Assembly: GCF_900102815.1 (NCBI RefSeq)
Contig: NZ_FNGF01000007.1
Span: forward strand, 265,182-329,181
Reading direction: 5' to 3'
DNA: 64,000 bases
Source: Glycomyces sambucus
GTDB lineage: Bacteria > Actinomycetota > Actinomycetes > Mycobacteriales > Micromonosporaceae
Below are positions 43,618 to 52,537 of the stretch, piece after piece. The translations under genes were made by a program, and so were the position numbers. Positions within the stretch are counted from its first letter, which is position 1; each line of letters opens with the position of its first letter. The notes under the pieces are model-generated. The model was not told the origin of the DNA, searched no databases, and was given only the letters and a program-made list of their open reading frames with translations.

Positions 43618-43954
43618 GCGGCATGAACCGCTAAGCACCGCAAGGCTCCCGGGCCCGCAGGCCCGATTCCGAACTCGTACCGGTCGGGGCGGAGCCCTGC
43701 CCTCCGACCGTCCACATTAGACATTCATTGGAACTTGGGACTCGGCCAGACATGAGACTGCGAATCGGACCCGTGCCCGACCTCGGGATGCTCCTCACCC
43801 TCTACCCGCCGCCCGCCGCGCTGACAGCGCCCGACGACGCCCGTCAGGGCGGTGTCAGCACCGTGTCAGCGGCGGCCGCCACAGTACTGACATGCCCGGA
43901 GCGCAGCGCCGCACCGGAACCGGAACACCAGGAAGACCCCCGAAAGAAGGAATC
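43618..43954. other. upstream region of the exporter genes with TGTCAG/CTGACA repeats
   Basis: 337 nt without a credible gene. CTGACAGC (43821-43828), TGTCAGC (43853-43859), TGTCAGC (43864-43870) and CTGACA (43887-43892) form direct and inverted copies of one hexamer and may be an operator for the DrrAB-type exporter. An AT-richer stretch at 43700-43745 could hold a promoter. Confidence 0.5.
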
Positions 43955-44893
<939 letters not shown>

Positions 44894-44955
44894 GCACCGC
44901 ACTCCTCCACCGCACTCCTCCGCCCGAACCCGAAGCGCCAGAAAGAAGTACGACG

Positions 44956-45741
44956 ATGAGCTCCCTTGCCTACACCTTCTCCGACACCGGCACCATGCTG
45001 CGCCGCCAGCTCAAGCACATGCTCCGCTACCCGTCCCTGACGATCATGCTCGTGGGCATGCCCGTGGTCCTGCTCCTGCTGTTCGTCTACGTCTTCGGCG
45101 GGACCCTCGGCAACGGCCTCGGCGGCGTGTCCGGCGGCCGCGACGCCTACCTGTTCTACGTGACGCCCGGCATCCTGATCTCCTCGATCGCCGCCGTCGT
45201 CCAGGGCACCGCGATCGGCGTCGCCATGGACATGACCGAAGGCATCATCGACCGGTTCCGCACCATGAAGATCGCCCGGGTCTCCGTCCTCACCGGACAC
45301 GTCCTCGGCTCCATGATCCAGGTCTTCCTCTGCACCGCCGCGGTCCTCGGCGTCGCCGTCGCCATCGGCTACCGCCCCGAGGCGTCCGGCCTCGACTGGC
45401 TCGCCCTGGTCGGCGTCATCGCCCTCATCGCCTTCGGCCTGATCTGGCTCACCGTCGCCCTGGGCATCTCCGCCGACTCGGTCGAGACCGCCTCGAACAC
45501 GCCGATGTTCCTGATCCTGCTGCCGTTCCTCGGCTCGGGCTTCGTGCCGACCGACTCGATGCCGACCGCGGTCCGCTACTTCGCCGAGTACCAGCCCTTC
45601 ACCCCGTTCATCGAGGTCACCCGCAGCCTCCTCTCCGGCACCGCCGTCGAGGGCAAGGAACTGGCCCTGACGATCGCCTGGTCGCTGGCGCTGGCCCTCC
45701 TGGGCTACGTCATCGCCAAGAAGAAGTTCAACAAGCGCTAG
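44956..45741 (+). CDS. ABC-2 type exporter permease, DrrB type
   Basis: 261 aa with six membrane helices. RRQLKHMLRYPSLTIMLVGMPVVLLLLFVYVFGG is the DrrB N-terminus; GIIDRFRTMKIARVSVLTGHVL the coupling-helix region; the C-terminal IAKKKFNKR is basic. ATG 44956 has AGAAAGAAG 6 nt upstream; a GTG at 44890 in the same frame overlaps the DrrA stop (GTGA) and would add 22 residues. Forms the exporter with the preceding ATPase. Confidence 0.9.
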   Translation: MSSLAYTFSDTGTMLRRQLKHMLRYPSLTIMLVGMPVVLLLLFVYVFGGTLGNGLGGVSGGRDAYLFYVTPGILISSIAAVVQGTAIGVAMDMTEGIIDRFRTMKIARVSVLTGHVLGSMIQVFLCTAAVLGVAVAIGYRPEASGLDWLALVGVIALIAFGLIWLTVALGISADSVETASNTPMFLILLPFLGSGFVPTDSMPTAVRYFAEYQPFTPFIEVTRSLLSGTAVEGKELALTIAWSLALALLGYVIAKKKFNKR

Positions 45742-45780
45742 AGCGCTTGGCAACACCGAGAACCAGGAAGCACACCCCGA

Positions 45781-45814
45781 TCACGGGCGGACCGCAACGG
45801 CGGTCCGCCCGTGA
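45781..45814. terminator. bidirectional hairpin terminator
   Basis: Perfect 15-bp stem (45781-45795 with 45800-45814), 4-nt loop AACG, between the convergent permease and the 381-aa orphan gene. Confidence 0.85.
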
Positions 45815-45841
45815 CTCGTATGCGGGCGAAGGGATCAGGTC

Positions 45842-46987
45842 TCACAGCGAGCGGGGACGGGGGAACCGCGCGCAGTCCGGGTCCTTGGCCGACCAGCCCG
45901 GGAACTCCTTGAGCCACCGCTCGGCCTTGAACTTCAGGTAGGGCCAGGCCATCGGCTCCAGGTCGGTGGCCGAGGCGGTCCAGCGCAGGAACGGGATGAA
46001 CAGGTCCCGCACCGCCTCCACCACCGGGTCGTCGGGCTCGTACTTCGCCGGCAGCCACCGCTCCAGGAACACGTACGCCCGGGTCGGACTCACCTTGGGG
46101 CCGTTGATCCCGTGGAACCAGCACAGCTCCCGGATCGCCTCGAAGTGCCTGGCCTCCAGCAGGAGCTGCCCGAGCATGTGGTTGAGGAAGCCCGACGCGA
46201 ACAGCGACAGCTCGTCGTCGGACGGCTGGCGGACCTCCTGGGGCTCGATGCGCGGGAACCGCCGCAGGCGGGCCCGCCACAGCTCGCGCAGCATGAGGAA
46301 CCGCGGCGCCAGGCGCCGCGCGTCGCCCTCCACGCAGAAGATGTCCCAGTCGTCCAGGGACCGCCTCGTGCCCGTGTACAGCTCCGCGGGATCGGCCTCG
46401 ACCGGCACGAACAGCCGGTCGAGGCTCTTGGCGTTGCGGGTCCGGTGCAGCTCCAGCAGCCGGTCCAGGTCGCCGGTCGCGTCGCAGTCGACGACCATGT
46501 CGAAGTGGTACTCCGAGTAGTCGACCGTGTAGGACAGGGCCTGGTCGCCGCTGGGGGCGTGGAACGAGGCGAAGAAGGTGAGCTGGTCGCCGTACACGTC
46601 GCCGGCCTTCCAGCACTCCCCCGGCTTCATCTCCTCGCCGTGCCACGACGGCGGCGGGACCCCAAGCCGCCCAAGGCGCTCAAGGGCCTTCGCGGCGGCG
46701 CGGCGCCCCCCGGGGGCGTCGGCCAGCTCGGTCATCGCCGCGAGCATCGCGGCCGAGAACGGCTCCGGGCGGCCGAGGTAGTACTGGACGAAGACCATCT
46801 CCAGCTCCGCCAGCGACACCCCTTGGACCTCGGGCATGGTGGCCCGGGTCCACATGTTGCCGAGGAACCCCGAGCAGGAGGTCTCCACCGCGAGGCGGTT
46901 CTCCGGGTCGGGCTTCTCGTCGTCGGGGTAGTCGCCGAGGATCCTGAACCACTCCTCGCGGTGTTCCTCAGTGAGCGCCATGGGCAT
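45842..46987 (-). CDS. protein of unknown function, 381 aa
   Basis: Soluble, rich in Trp, Phe and Arg, no signal or membrane helix. Contains EEHREEWFRILGDYPDDEKPDPENRLAVE near the start, an internal helical part (LMLRELWRARLRRFPRI, LFASGFLNHMLGQLLLEARHFEAIRELCWFHGING) and ends in FPRPRSL. DUF4037-like or nucleotidyltransferase features were looked for: FDMVVDCDATGDLDRLLELHRTRN around 165 has acidic residues but no GS motif. I cannot name it; the helical C-terminal part with LFAxxFLNHML resembles nucleotidyltransferase-associated domains only loosely. Start ATG 46987, or 46981 which has GAGG 8 nt upstream. Confidence 0.6.
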   Translation of the reverse strand: MPMALTEEHREEWFRILGDYPDDEKPDPENRLAVETSCSGFLGNMWTRATMPEVQGVSLAELEMVFVQYYLGRPEPFSAAMLAAMTELADAPGGRRAAAKALERLGRLGVPPPSWHGEEMKPGECWKAGDVYGDQLTFFASFHAPSGDQALSYTVDYSEYHFDMVVDCDATGDLDRLLELHRTRNAKSLDRLFVPVEADPAELYTGTRRSLDDWDIFCVEGDARRLAPRFLMLRELWRARLRRFPRIEPQEVRQPSDDELSLFASGFLNHMLGQLLLEARHFEAIRELCWFHGINGPKVSPTRAYVFLERWLPAKYEPDDPVVEAVRDLFIPFLRWTASATDLEPMAWPYLKFKAERWLKEFPGWSAKDPDCARFPRPRSL

Positions 46988-47073
46988 CGCCTCGATTCAG
47001 CCGGACGTCCGGAGCTGCCGAGTATCGCAGCAGGGACGTTCCGTAGTCAACCGCCAACGCAGCGCCTCCCGCC

Positions 47074-47694
47074 TCACGCGACCAGCCCGGAGCGGAACGC
47101 CCGGGCCACCGCTTGAGCGCGGTCGCGCGCGCCGAGCTTGTTGTACATGCGCTTGGCGTGGGTCTTGACGGTGTCCTCCGAGACGTGCAGGCGCTGCCCG
47201 ATCTCGGCGTTCGTCAGACCCTCGCACATGGCCCACAGGACCTCCAGCTCCCGGTTGCTCAGCAGGGAGCCGTTGCGGCCTGGCCGCTGGCGCGGCAGCG
47301 CGTCCTTGGCCTCCGCCGCTGCGCGGCAGGCGAACTGGAACGCCTGGGTGAACGCGACGAGGAGCGCGTCGCCGCCAGCCGCGGGGGCGCGCAGGACGCC
47401 GCGGGCGCCGGCCGCGACGACCATCGCGGCGATGCGCGGGTCGGCGTCGCCGCACATGAACAGCGCGGTCTGCGGAAAGCGGGAGCGGAGGTTCTGGGCG
47501 AAGATCACCGGGTTGGGCGCGGCGAGCTTGAAATCGATGACGGCGGTCTGGACGAGGCGCTGCCGCAGCTCGACCAGCAGGGCCGCGGCGCAGTCGACGG
47601 TCCTGATCGCCAGCGACTGCCCCATGCGGGACGCGCTGGCTGAGATCGCCCTTGCCGCTTGCACGGTTTGGACGCAGACAACCATGGTGGTCAT
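47074..47694 (-). CDS. LuxR-type (NarL/FixJ) transcriptional regulator with atypical receiver domain
   Basis: 206 aa. C-terminal LuxR HTH is standard: LSNRELEVLWAMCEGLTNAEIGQRLHVSEDTVKTHAKRMYNKLGARDRAQAVARAF (residues ~145-200). The N-terminal ~125 residues have receiver-like spacing (AVIDFKLAAPNPVIFAQNLRSRFPQ, LFMCGDADPRIAAMVVAAGARGVLRAP) but the usual acidic pair at the first strand is missing (MVVCVQTVQ), so phosphorylation is doubtful. No sensor kinase beside it. ATG 47694 with GAAAGAGAG upstream. Confidence 0.82.
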   Translation of the reverse strand: MTTMVVCVQTVQAARAISASASRMGQSLAIRTVDCAAALLVELRQRLVQTAVIDFKLAAPNPVIFAQNLRSRFPQTALFMCGDADPRIAAMVVAAGARGVLRAPAAGGDALLVAFTQAFQFACRAAAEAKDALPRQRPGRNGSLLSNRELEVLWAMCEGLTNAEIGQRLHVSEDTVKTHAKRMYNKLGARDRAQAVARAFRSGLVA

Positions 47695-48049
47695 GGCGTT
47701 CTCTCTTTCGATGATGAATGCATCGCACTGCCGGCGGGGGCAGCACGACCGGTGGGAATCGGTGGGATCGCAGGTGGGCGGAATGGAGCGGGTGTTGGAT
47801 TAACGAGGCTCAGGCGTGCGAGTTACGCCATTCGGGGGACATGGCGTGGCGAATAGTGAACAACCTGCTACCGGACCGGGTGACACGAAACGGCCGGTGC
47901 CGCTGGGAGGGTGAAGATCCGCAGAGATGCCGGGGAGTTCGAGCGCGACGTGCGGGCGCGCGATGCCATACGGCCGTTGCGGACACGGAAGAGGGGCCGG
48001 TCGATCCGTGCGGATCGGCCGGCCCCTCGGTGCCGTGGACGGTGCGGAT
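47695..48049. other. intergenic region upstream of the LuxR-type gene
   Basis: 355 nt without a gene. Contains an AT-richer stretch at 47810-47870 with the inverted pair CGCCAT...ATGGCG (47828 and 47840 regions), a possible regulator site, and at its right end the terminator hairpin of the DUF1707 gene. Confidence 0.45.
47991..48028. terminator. hairpin terminator after the DUF1707 gene
   Basis: 17-bp stem (47991-48007 with 48012-48028) with one G-T pair and a 4-nt loop, downstream of the minus-strand stop at 48050. Confidence 0.75.
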
Positions 48050-48637
48050 TCAGTAGCGCCACCACAGGAAGCGGCGCTCGTAGCGGACGACGACCCTCCC
48101 GTAGCGGCTGGTCCCGGTGAGGTGGACCGTCGGCCCGTCGGTGACCCGCGAGCACTTGTTCACGACCGCGCCGCCGAGCAGCTCCACGCCGTCGTCCACC
48201 GCGGAGGCGTGCCGCGGGAGGACCAGGGTGAGGCGCGAGTGGGTGAGGTCGACGTCGAGTGCGACGTCGTCGCCGGTGAACACGGCCTCGCGGCAGTCGA
48301 GCTTGATGCCGCTGTGCTTCTGCTTCGTGGTGATGCGGGCCGGGACGGTCCAGGCGCCCTCGCGCTTGACCTGGCTGTGCACCGGGTTGAGCACGAGGTC
48401 CGGCGTGTTCGCGGCGGCCCTGGGGCGCTTGGGGACCGCGAGGGCGCGGTCGTCCTCGGGGAGGTCGGCGAGGAGGCGTTCGACGTCGGCGAAGGTCTTC
48501 GCCTCGTAGACGCGGGTGGAGCGCTCGGCGAACTCCTCCAGGTCGAGGCGGCCCTCCTCGGTGGCGGCGTGGAGCCGGGCGACGAGGGCTTCCCGGTCGG
48601 CGTTGGAGAGGCGGATGTTCGGGTCTGGTATGGGCAT
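48050..48637 (-). CDS. DUF1707 (SHOCT-like) domain protein
   Basis: 195 aa. N-terminal DUF1707: RLSNADREALVARLHAATEEGRLDLEEFAERSTRVYEAKTFADVERLLADLP (residues 9-60). The C-terminal ~100 residues are beta-rich (VFTGDDVALDVDLTHSRLTLVLP) and resemble the LiaF/DUF2154 cell-wall stress domain. No membrane helix. Function in the cell unknown. ATG 48637 has AGAAGG upstream. Confidence 0.82.
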   Translation of the reverse strand: MPIPDPNIRLSNADREALVARLHAATEEGRLDLEEFAERSTRVYEAKTFADVERLLADLPEDDRALAVPKRPRAAANTPDLVLNPVHSQVKREGAWTVPARITTKQKHSGIKLDCREAVFTGDDVALDVDLTHSRLTLVLPRHASAVDDGVELLGGAVVNKCSRVTDGPTVHLTGTSRYGRVVVRYERRFLWWRY

Positions 48638-48719
48638 TCGCGGTGTACCTTCTGCTCGTTTCCAGCTCGAACATACCGGGTCCCGGCGCCGCGTCAACCC
48701 TGCTCTCCCGGCGGAGCGG

Positions 48720-49658
48720 TCAGCCCGCCGCGAGGAACGCGCGCAGGCGCGCCCCGACGCCCTCGGCGTCGAGCCCGTGCAGGCGCTCGTGGTCGGCGGC
48801 GGTGCCGTACCGCCGCAGCTCCTCGCGGCCCACGCCGACCGACAGCAGCCGGTGGGGGCGGTCGGCGAGGGCGCCCGACACGATCGCGGCCGAGGTGCCC
48901 TCCAGGTAGGGCTCGACCACGGCCACGGTGTTCCCGGTGCGCGCGGCGAGGTCGCGCAGGCCCGCGGTGTCGAGCGGGCGGGGCGTGTTCGTGTAGGCCA
49001 CGGTGACGTCGAGGCCGGCGGTCGCGGCGAGCACGTTGTCGAGGAGCGGGCCGACCGCGACGACGGTCGCGCGGGAGCCCTCGCGCAGGACGTCGAGTGA
49101 GCCGTCGCGGGTGCCGTGCGGTTCGGCGTTGTGCCGCAGGGAGAGTCGCAGGTAGGCGCTCTCGTCCGAGGCCACGGCGCGGTCGAGGAGGGCCGGGACC
49201 TCGGCGGCGTGGCCGGGGACGAACACGCGCCAGCCGGGGAGCGTGTCGAACAGGGCCACGTCCCGCGGGCTGAAGTGCGTGGAGCTGCCCTCGGCCCAGT
49301 CGTAGGAGGCGCCGACGCTCACCAGGACGCCGCTGGTGCCCTGGTGCCCGAAGTCGAGCTTGACCTGCTCGAAGGCGCGCTCGACCAGGAACGGCGCGTA
49401 GGTGTGGGCGATGGGCCGCAGCCCGGCGAGGGCGAGGCCGCCCGCGGCGCCGACCAGGAGCTGCTCGCGGATGCCGACGTTGACGACCCGCTGCGGGTGC
49501 GCGGCGGCGGCGTCCTCGAACAGGTCGGTGGAGATCTCGGCGAGGACCACCGCGAGGCGCGGGTCGGCGTCGAGGAGCGCGGTGGCGCGGGCGGCGAACG
49601 CCTCGCGCATGGTGATCGTGTCGGTGTCGGCAGTGGTGCCGGTGGGGGTGGCGGTCAC
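48720..49658 (-). CDS. transketolase, C-terminal subunit (split enzyme)
   Basis: 312 aa. Corresponds to the pyrimidine-binding and C-terminal domains of transketolase: ITMREAFAARATALLDADPRLAVVLAEIS, the catalytic acid region VVNVGIREQLLVGAAGGLALAG (Glu), and the substrate-binding FSPRDVALFDTLPGW. The C-terminal VAVGPLLDNVLAA...VVEPYLEGT is transketolase-like. Together with the next gene it makes a two-subunit transketolase-type ThDP enzyme. GTG start, AGGAG 8 nt upstream. 48 nt separate it from the N-terminal subunit gene. Confidence 0.88.
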   Translation of the reverse strand: MTATPTGTTADTDTITMREAFAARATALLDADPRLAVVLAEISTDLFEDAAAAHPQRVVNVGIREQLLVGAAGGLALAGLRPIAHTYAPFLVERAFEQVKLDFGHQGTSGVLVSVGASYDWAEGSSTHFSPRDVALFDTLPGWRVFVPGHAAEVPALLDRAVASDESAYLRLSLRHNAEPHGTRDGSLDVLREGSRATVVAVGPLLDNVLAATAGLDVTVAYTNTPRPLDTAGLRDLAARTGNTVAVVEPYLEGTSAAIVSGALADRPHRLLSVGVGREELRRYGTAADHERLHGLDAEGVGARLRAFLAAG

Positions 49659-49706
49659 GGTGGTCTCCTGCGGAAGTCGTTGCGGTTCAGAGTGAAAGGG
49701 CGCGGT

Positions 49707-50390
49707 TCAGTGCGGGTCGGTGACGGCCGACGCGACGGTGACGTGCGGCCGGCCGGGGTGCGGCGCCGTGTAGGACCGGTGGAGGGCGTCGTGGTCGGCG
49801 GCGGCGGCCTCGGCGGTGCTCCAGCCGTTGACGGCGAAGCGGGAGGCGATGCCGCCGGGCCAGCCGATGGTGCCGGAGGCGTTGTCGACCACGATCACGT
49901 CGAGGTTCGACAGGCCGACGGCGCCGGCGTACTGGATCGCCTCGTGGTTGGACCCCTCGTCGAGTTCGGCGTCGCCGACCAGGACGAACACGCGGGCGTC
50001 GGTGATCCCGGTGGCGCGCAGGCCGAGCGCGGTGCCGACGGCGAGCGGCAGGCCGTGGCCGAGGGAGCCGGAGGAGATCTCGGCACCGGGGACGAGCGTG
50101 GCGTCGGGGTGGGCGCCCAGGCGCGAGCCGGCGGCGGCGATGCCGTCGAGCCAGTCGGCCGGGAAGAAGCCCTTCGCGGCGAGCACCGCGTAGTAGGCGC
50201 TGGGGCCGTGGCCCTTCGAGAGGAGGAACCGGTCGCGGCCCGGGTCGTCGGGGTGGGCCGGGTCGATGCGCAGGACCCGGTCGTAGAGGACCCAGATCGG
50301 GTCGAGCGTGTAGGTCTTCACGGCGGGGTAGCGGACGTCGGCGACCGAGCGCCGGGCCAGGTCGACGGTCTGCTCGTATGTGGCGGTCAT
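49707..50390 (-). CDS. transketolase, N-terminal (ThDP-binding) subunit
   Basis: 227 aa. ThDP pyrophosphate-binding motif GDAELDEGSNHEAIQYAGAVGLSNLDVIVVDN (GD-x(n)-NN class, with the final Asn), preceded by LSKGHGPSAYYAVLAAKGFFP and SSGSLGHGLPLAVGTALG, the standard transketolase motifs. ATG 50390 chosen; ATGs at 50399 and 50402 would add a few residues. Divergent from a SoxR-like gene with a near-palindrome between them. Sugar-phosphate substrates are presumably those of the pentose phosphate pathway or a variant such as sulfo- or secondary-metabolite routes; not determinable. Confidence 0.88.
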   Translation of the reverse strand: MTATYEQTVDLARRSVADVRYPAVKTYTLDPIWVLYDRVLRIDPAHPDDPGRDRFLLSKGHGPSAYYAVLAAKGFFPADWLDGIAAAGSRLGAHPDATLVPGAEISSGSLGHGLPLAVGTALGLRATGITDARVFVLVGDAELDEGSNHEAIQYAGAVGLSNLDVIVVDNASGTIGWPGGIASRFAVNGWSTAEAAAADHDALHRSYTAPHPGRPHVTVASAVTDPH

Positions 50391-50405
50391 GCCGAGCATC
50401 ATTAA

Positions 50406-50425
50406 ACTTGAAGTCGACTTGAAGT
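50406..50425. promoter_or_regulatory. MerR/SoxR-type operator
   Basis: ACTTGAAGTCGACTTGAAGT is a 20-bp palindrome with one mismatched pair, in the gap between the split transketolase and the SoxR-like gene. It resembles SoxR boxes, whose half sites read CTCAAG/CTTGAG. Confidence 0.72.
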
Positions 50426-50462
50426 AAAGAGGGAAGTGGGCTGTGACACAAGGAGGGGCTTC

Positions 50463-50918
50463 GTGGTCGAGCATGATCCGCACGCGGTGCTGACGATCGG
50501 CGACTTCGCGGCGCGGGCGGGGCTGGCGACCTCGGCGGTGCGGTACTACGAGTCGCTGGGGCTGGTCAGCTCGGTGCGCACGGGCGGGAACCAGCGGCGG
50601 TACCGGCGCGCGGAGCTGCGCCGGGTGGCGTTCATCCGGGCGGCGCGGTCGGTGGGCCTGTCACTGGACGAGGTGAAGGCGGCCCTCGGGAGGCTCCCGG
50701 ACGGTCGGGTCCCGGACCGGGCCGACTGGACGCGGCTCTCGGGCGAGTGGCGGGAGCGGATCGAGCGGCAGATCGCGGCGCTGCGGGAGTTGCAGGAGGA
50801 CCTGGACGGGTGCGTCGGCTGCGGGTGCCTCTCGATCGACAAGTGCTCGATCTACAACCGCGAGGACAAGGTCGCGGCGCGGGGCGCGGGGCCGCAGCTG
50901 GGGTTCAAGCCGTTCTGA
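50463..50918 (+). CDS. soxR: SoxR-like redox-sensitive MerR regulator
   Basis: 151 aa. MerR-type winged helix (LTIGDFAARAGLATSAVRYYESLGLV, residues 10-35), dimerisation helix (to ~115), then four cysteines Cys117, Cys120, Cys122, Cys128 spaced CX2CXCX5C exactly as in SoxR, which binds a [2Fe-2S] cluster and activates on oxidation by redox-cycling compounds. GTG 50463 chosen from AAGGAGG (50450-50456), 6 nt upstream; a GTG at 50436 would overlap that site. Faces the transketolase genes, the probable target. Confidence 0.93.
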   Translation: MVEHDPHAVLTIGDFAARAGLATSAVRYYESLGLVSSVRTGGNQRRYRRAELRRVAFIRAARSVGLSLDEVKAALGRLPDGRVPDRADWTRLSGEWRERIERQIAALRELQEDLDGCVGCGCLSIDKCSIYNREDKVAARGAGPQLGFKPF

Positions 50919-50948
50919 TGGTGCTCTGAATCTGCCAGAGCGGATGTC

Positions 50949-50989
50949 GGGCCCCGCTGCGGCGCAACTGTTGCGCCGCAGCGGGGCCC
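50949..50989. terminator. bidirectional hairpin terminator
   Basis: Perfect 19-bp stem (50949-50967 with 50971-50989), 3-nt loop, between convergent soxR-like and VOC genes. The longest of the terminator-like stems in the window. Confidence 0.88.
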
Positions 50990-51043
50990 GGTGGAATCGA
51001 TGTGGTCGGGAGGAGCGGGTCGGGCCGCCCCGGCCACCGGTCG

Positions 51044-51496
51044 TCAGCCGTGGCAGCAGAACTCGTTGCCCTCGGGGTCGGCCATGAGGATCCACTTGGC
51101 GCCGTCCTCGTCGTACGCGCCGAGGCGGGTCGCGCCGAGCGATTCGAGGCGGTCGGCCTCGGCCTCGTAGGCGTCCGGACCGTAGTGCAGGTCCAGGTGC
51201 AGGCGGTTCTTGACGGTCTTCGGCTCGGGAACGGTCTGGAAGAGCAGCCGCATGCCCTTGCCGACGCCGGAGTGCGGGTCGAACGGGGCGTCGGGGTCGC
51301 GGACCGCCGCGGCGGTCCTCCAGCCCTTGCGCCCGTGGACGTCGACCGTGAGGTCCTCGGTGACGACCCCGTTCTCCAGGAGGGTCGCGATGAGCGCCGA
51401 GTGGTCCTCGACCTCGTACCCCATCGCTCCGGCCCAGAAGTCGGCGAGCCGGTGCGGATCGGCGCAGTCGATGCAGATCTTGAATTTGACGGCCAT
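51044..51496 (-). CDS. VOC family (glyoxalase-like) protein
   Basis: 150 aa, two beta-alpha-beta-beta-beta modules. Typical lines: FKICIDCADPHRLADFWAGAMGYEV, LLFQTVPEPKTVKNRLHLDLHYG and WILMADPEGNEFCC, the last as in the glyoxalase-like domain group. Metal ligands are incomplete, so activity is uncertain. ATG is 6 nt after TACGAT (51503-51508, minus strand): leaderless. Confidence 0.85.
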   Translation of the reverse strand: MAVKFKICIDCADPHRLADFWAGAMGYEVEDHSALIATLLENGVVTEDLTVDVHGRKGWRTAAAVRDPDAPFDPHSGVGKGMRLLFQTVPEPKTVKNRLHLDLHYGPDAYEAEADRLESLGATRLGAYDEDGAKWILMADPEGNEFCCHG

Positions 51497-51572
51497 GCCC
51501 CGATCGTAGGCCCGGGGTCCGACATCCGCCCCGGCTTCGCCCGTCCCGCGCCCGCGGGACGGGCGCCGGGCC

Positions 51573-52430
51573 TCAGACGTGGTCGCGCCAGGAGTGCTTC
51601 GGGTCGTAGCCGAGGAGCCTGCGGGCCTTGTCGATCGAGAGCAGCGTCTCGTGGCCCGAGACGGGGCGCTTGAGCTCCAGGTCGGGGTAGTGGGCCGCGA
51701 CGAGGTCGACGGTGGGCGTGGACATGACGGTGTCCGGGGAGGCGATCACGAAGACCTCCTTGCCGGTGCCCTCGCGTTCGAGCCCGAGGCGGATCGCCAG
51801 CGCGCCGTCGCGGGCGTCGATGTAGGACCAGAGGTTCCAGCTGCGCAGGCCGGGGTCGGCCTCGAAGGAGGGGAAGTCCGCGTAGTCCTCGGGGTACATG
51901 ACGTTGGAGAAGCGCAGGCCGGTCGCCTTGAGGTCGGGGCTCCAGCGGCAGAACTGGTCGACCATGGCCTCTTCCATGGTCTTGACCAGGGAGTACGTGG
52001 ACTCGGGGCGCGGGGCGTACTCCTCGTCGACGGGGAGGTACGGGGGCGGGGTCTCGAAGGGGAGGCCGAGGACGGTCTCGCTGGAGGCCCACACGATGTT
52101 GGTGATCCCGGCGAGGCGGGCGGCGGCGAACACGTGGTAGCTGGTGAGCATGTTGTTGCGGAAGACCGCGGAGTTCGGCTGGAGGCCGGGGGCGGGGACG
52201 GCGGCGAGGTGGACGAGGGCGTCGAAGCCGTCGAAGCGGTCGTCGATGCGGGTCAGGGCCTCGACGGCCTGGCCGTAGTCGGTGAAGTCGACCTGGGAGT
52301 AGGGGACGGCGGCGGGGTCGGGCGAGGGGCGCCGGTCGAGGTTGACGACCTCCCAGCCGTGCTCGACCAGGTCCCTCACGCAGGCCCTGCCGAGCTTGCC
52401 GCTGCCTCCGGTGACCGCCACGCGCGCCAT
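51573..52430 (-). CDS. NAD-dependent epimerase/dehydratase (extended SDR)
   Basis: 285 aa. N-terminal Rossmann motif VTGGSGKLGRACVRDL, NLDRR for the adenine ribose, LVHLAAVPAPG, the catalytic Ser (WASSETVLG) and YSLVK (Tyr-xxx-Lys), i.e. a complete extended SDR. Similar proteins act on sugar or sugar-acid substrates (uronate dehydrogenase-like). ATG with GGGAGG 6 nt upstream. Confidence 0.88.
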   Translation of the reverse strand: MARVAVTGGSGKLGRACVRDLVEHGWEVVNLDRRPSPDPAAVPYSQVDFTDYGQAVEALTRIDDRFDGFDALVHLAAVPAPGLQPNSAVFRNNMLTSYHVFAAARLAGITNIVWASSETVLGLPFETPPPYLPVDEEYAPRPESTYSLVKTMEEAMVDQFCRWSPDLKATGLRFSNVMYPEDYADFPSFEADPGLRSWNLWSYIDARDGALAIRLGLEREGTGKEVFVIASPDTVMSTPTVDLVAAHYPDLELKRPVSGHETLLSIDKARRLLGYDPKHSWRDHV

Positions 52431-52537
52431 CGCGCCTCCCCCTTCGTCGGTGTGAACGCTCGCAGCCTACGTCCTGGAGTGCACTCCATGGCAACCCCGC
52501 AGGTCACGGGCGGTGGTTTTCGTGGCAGGATCGGGCG

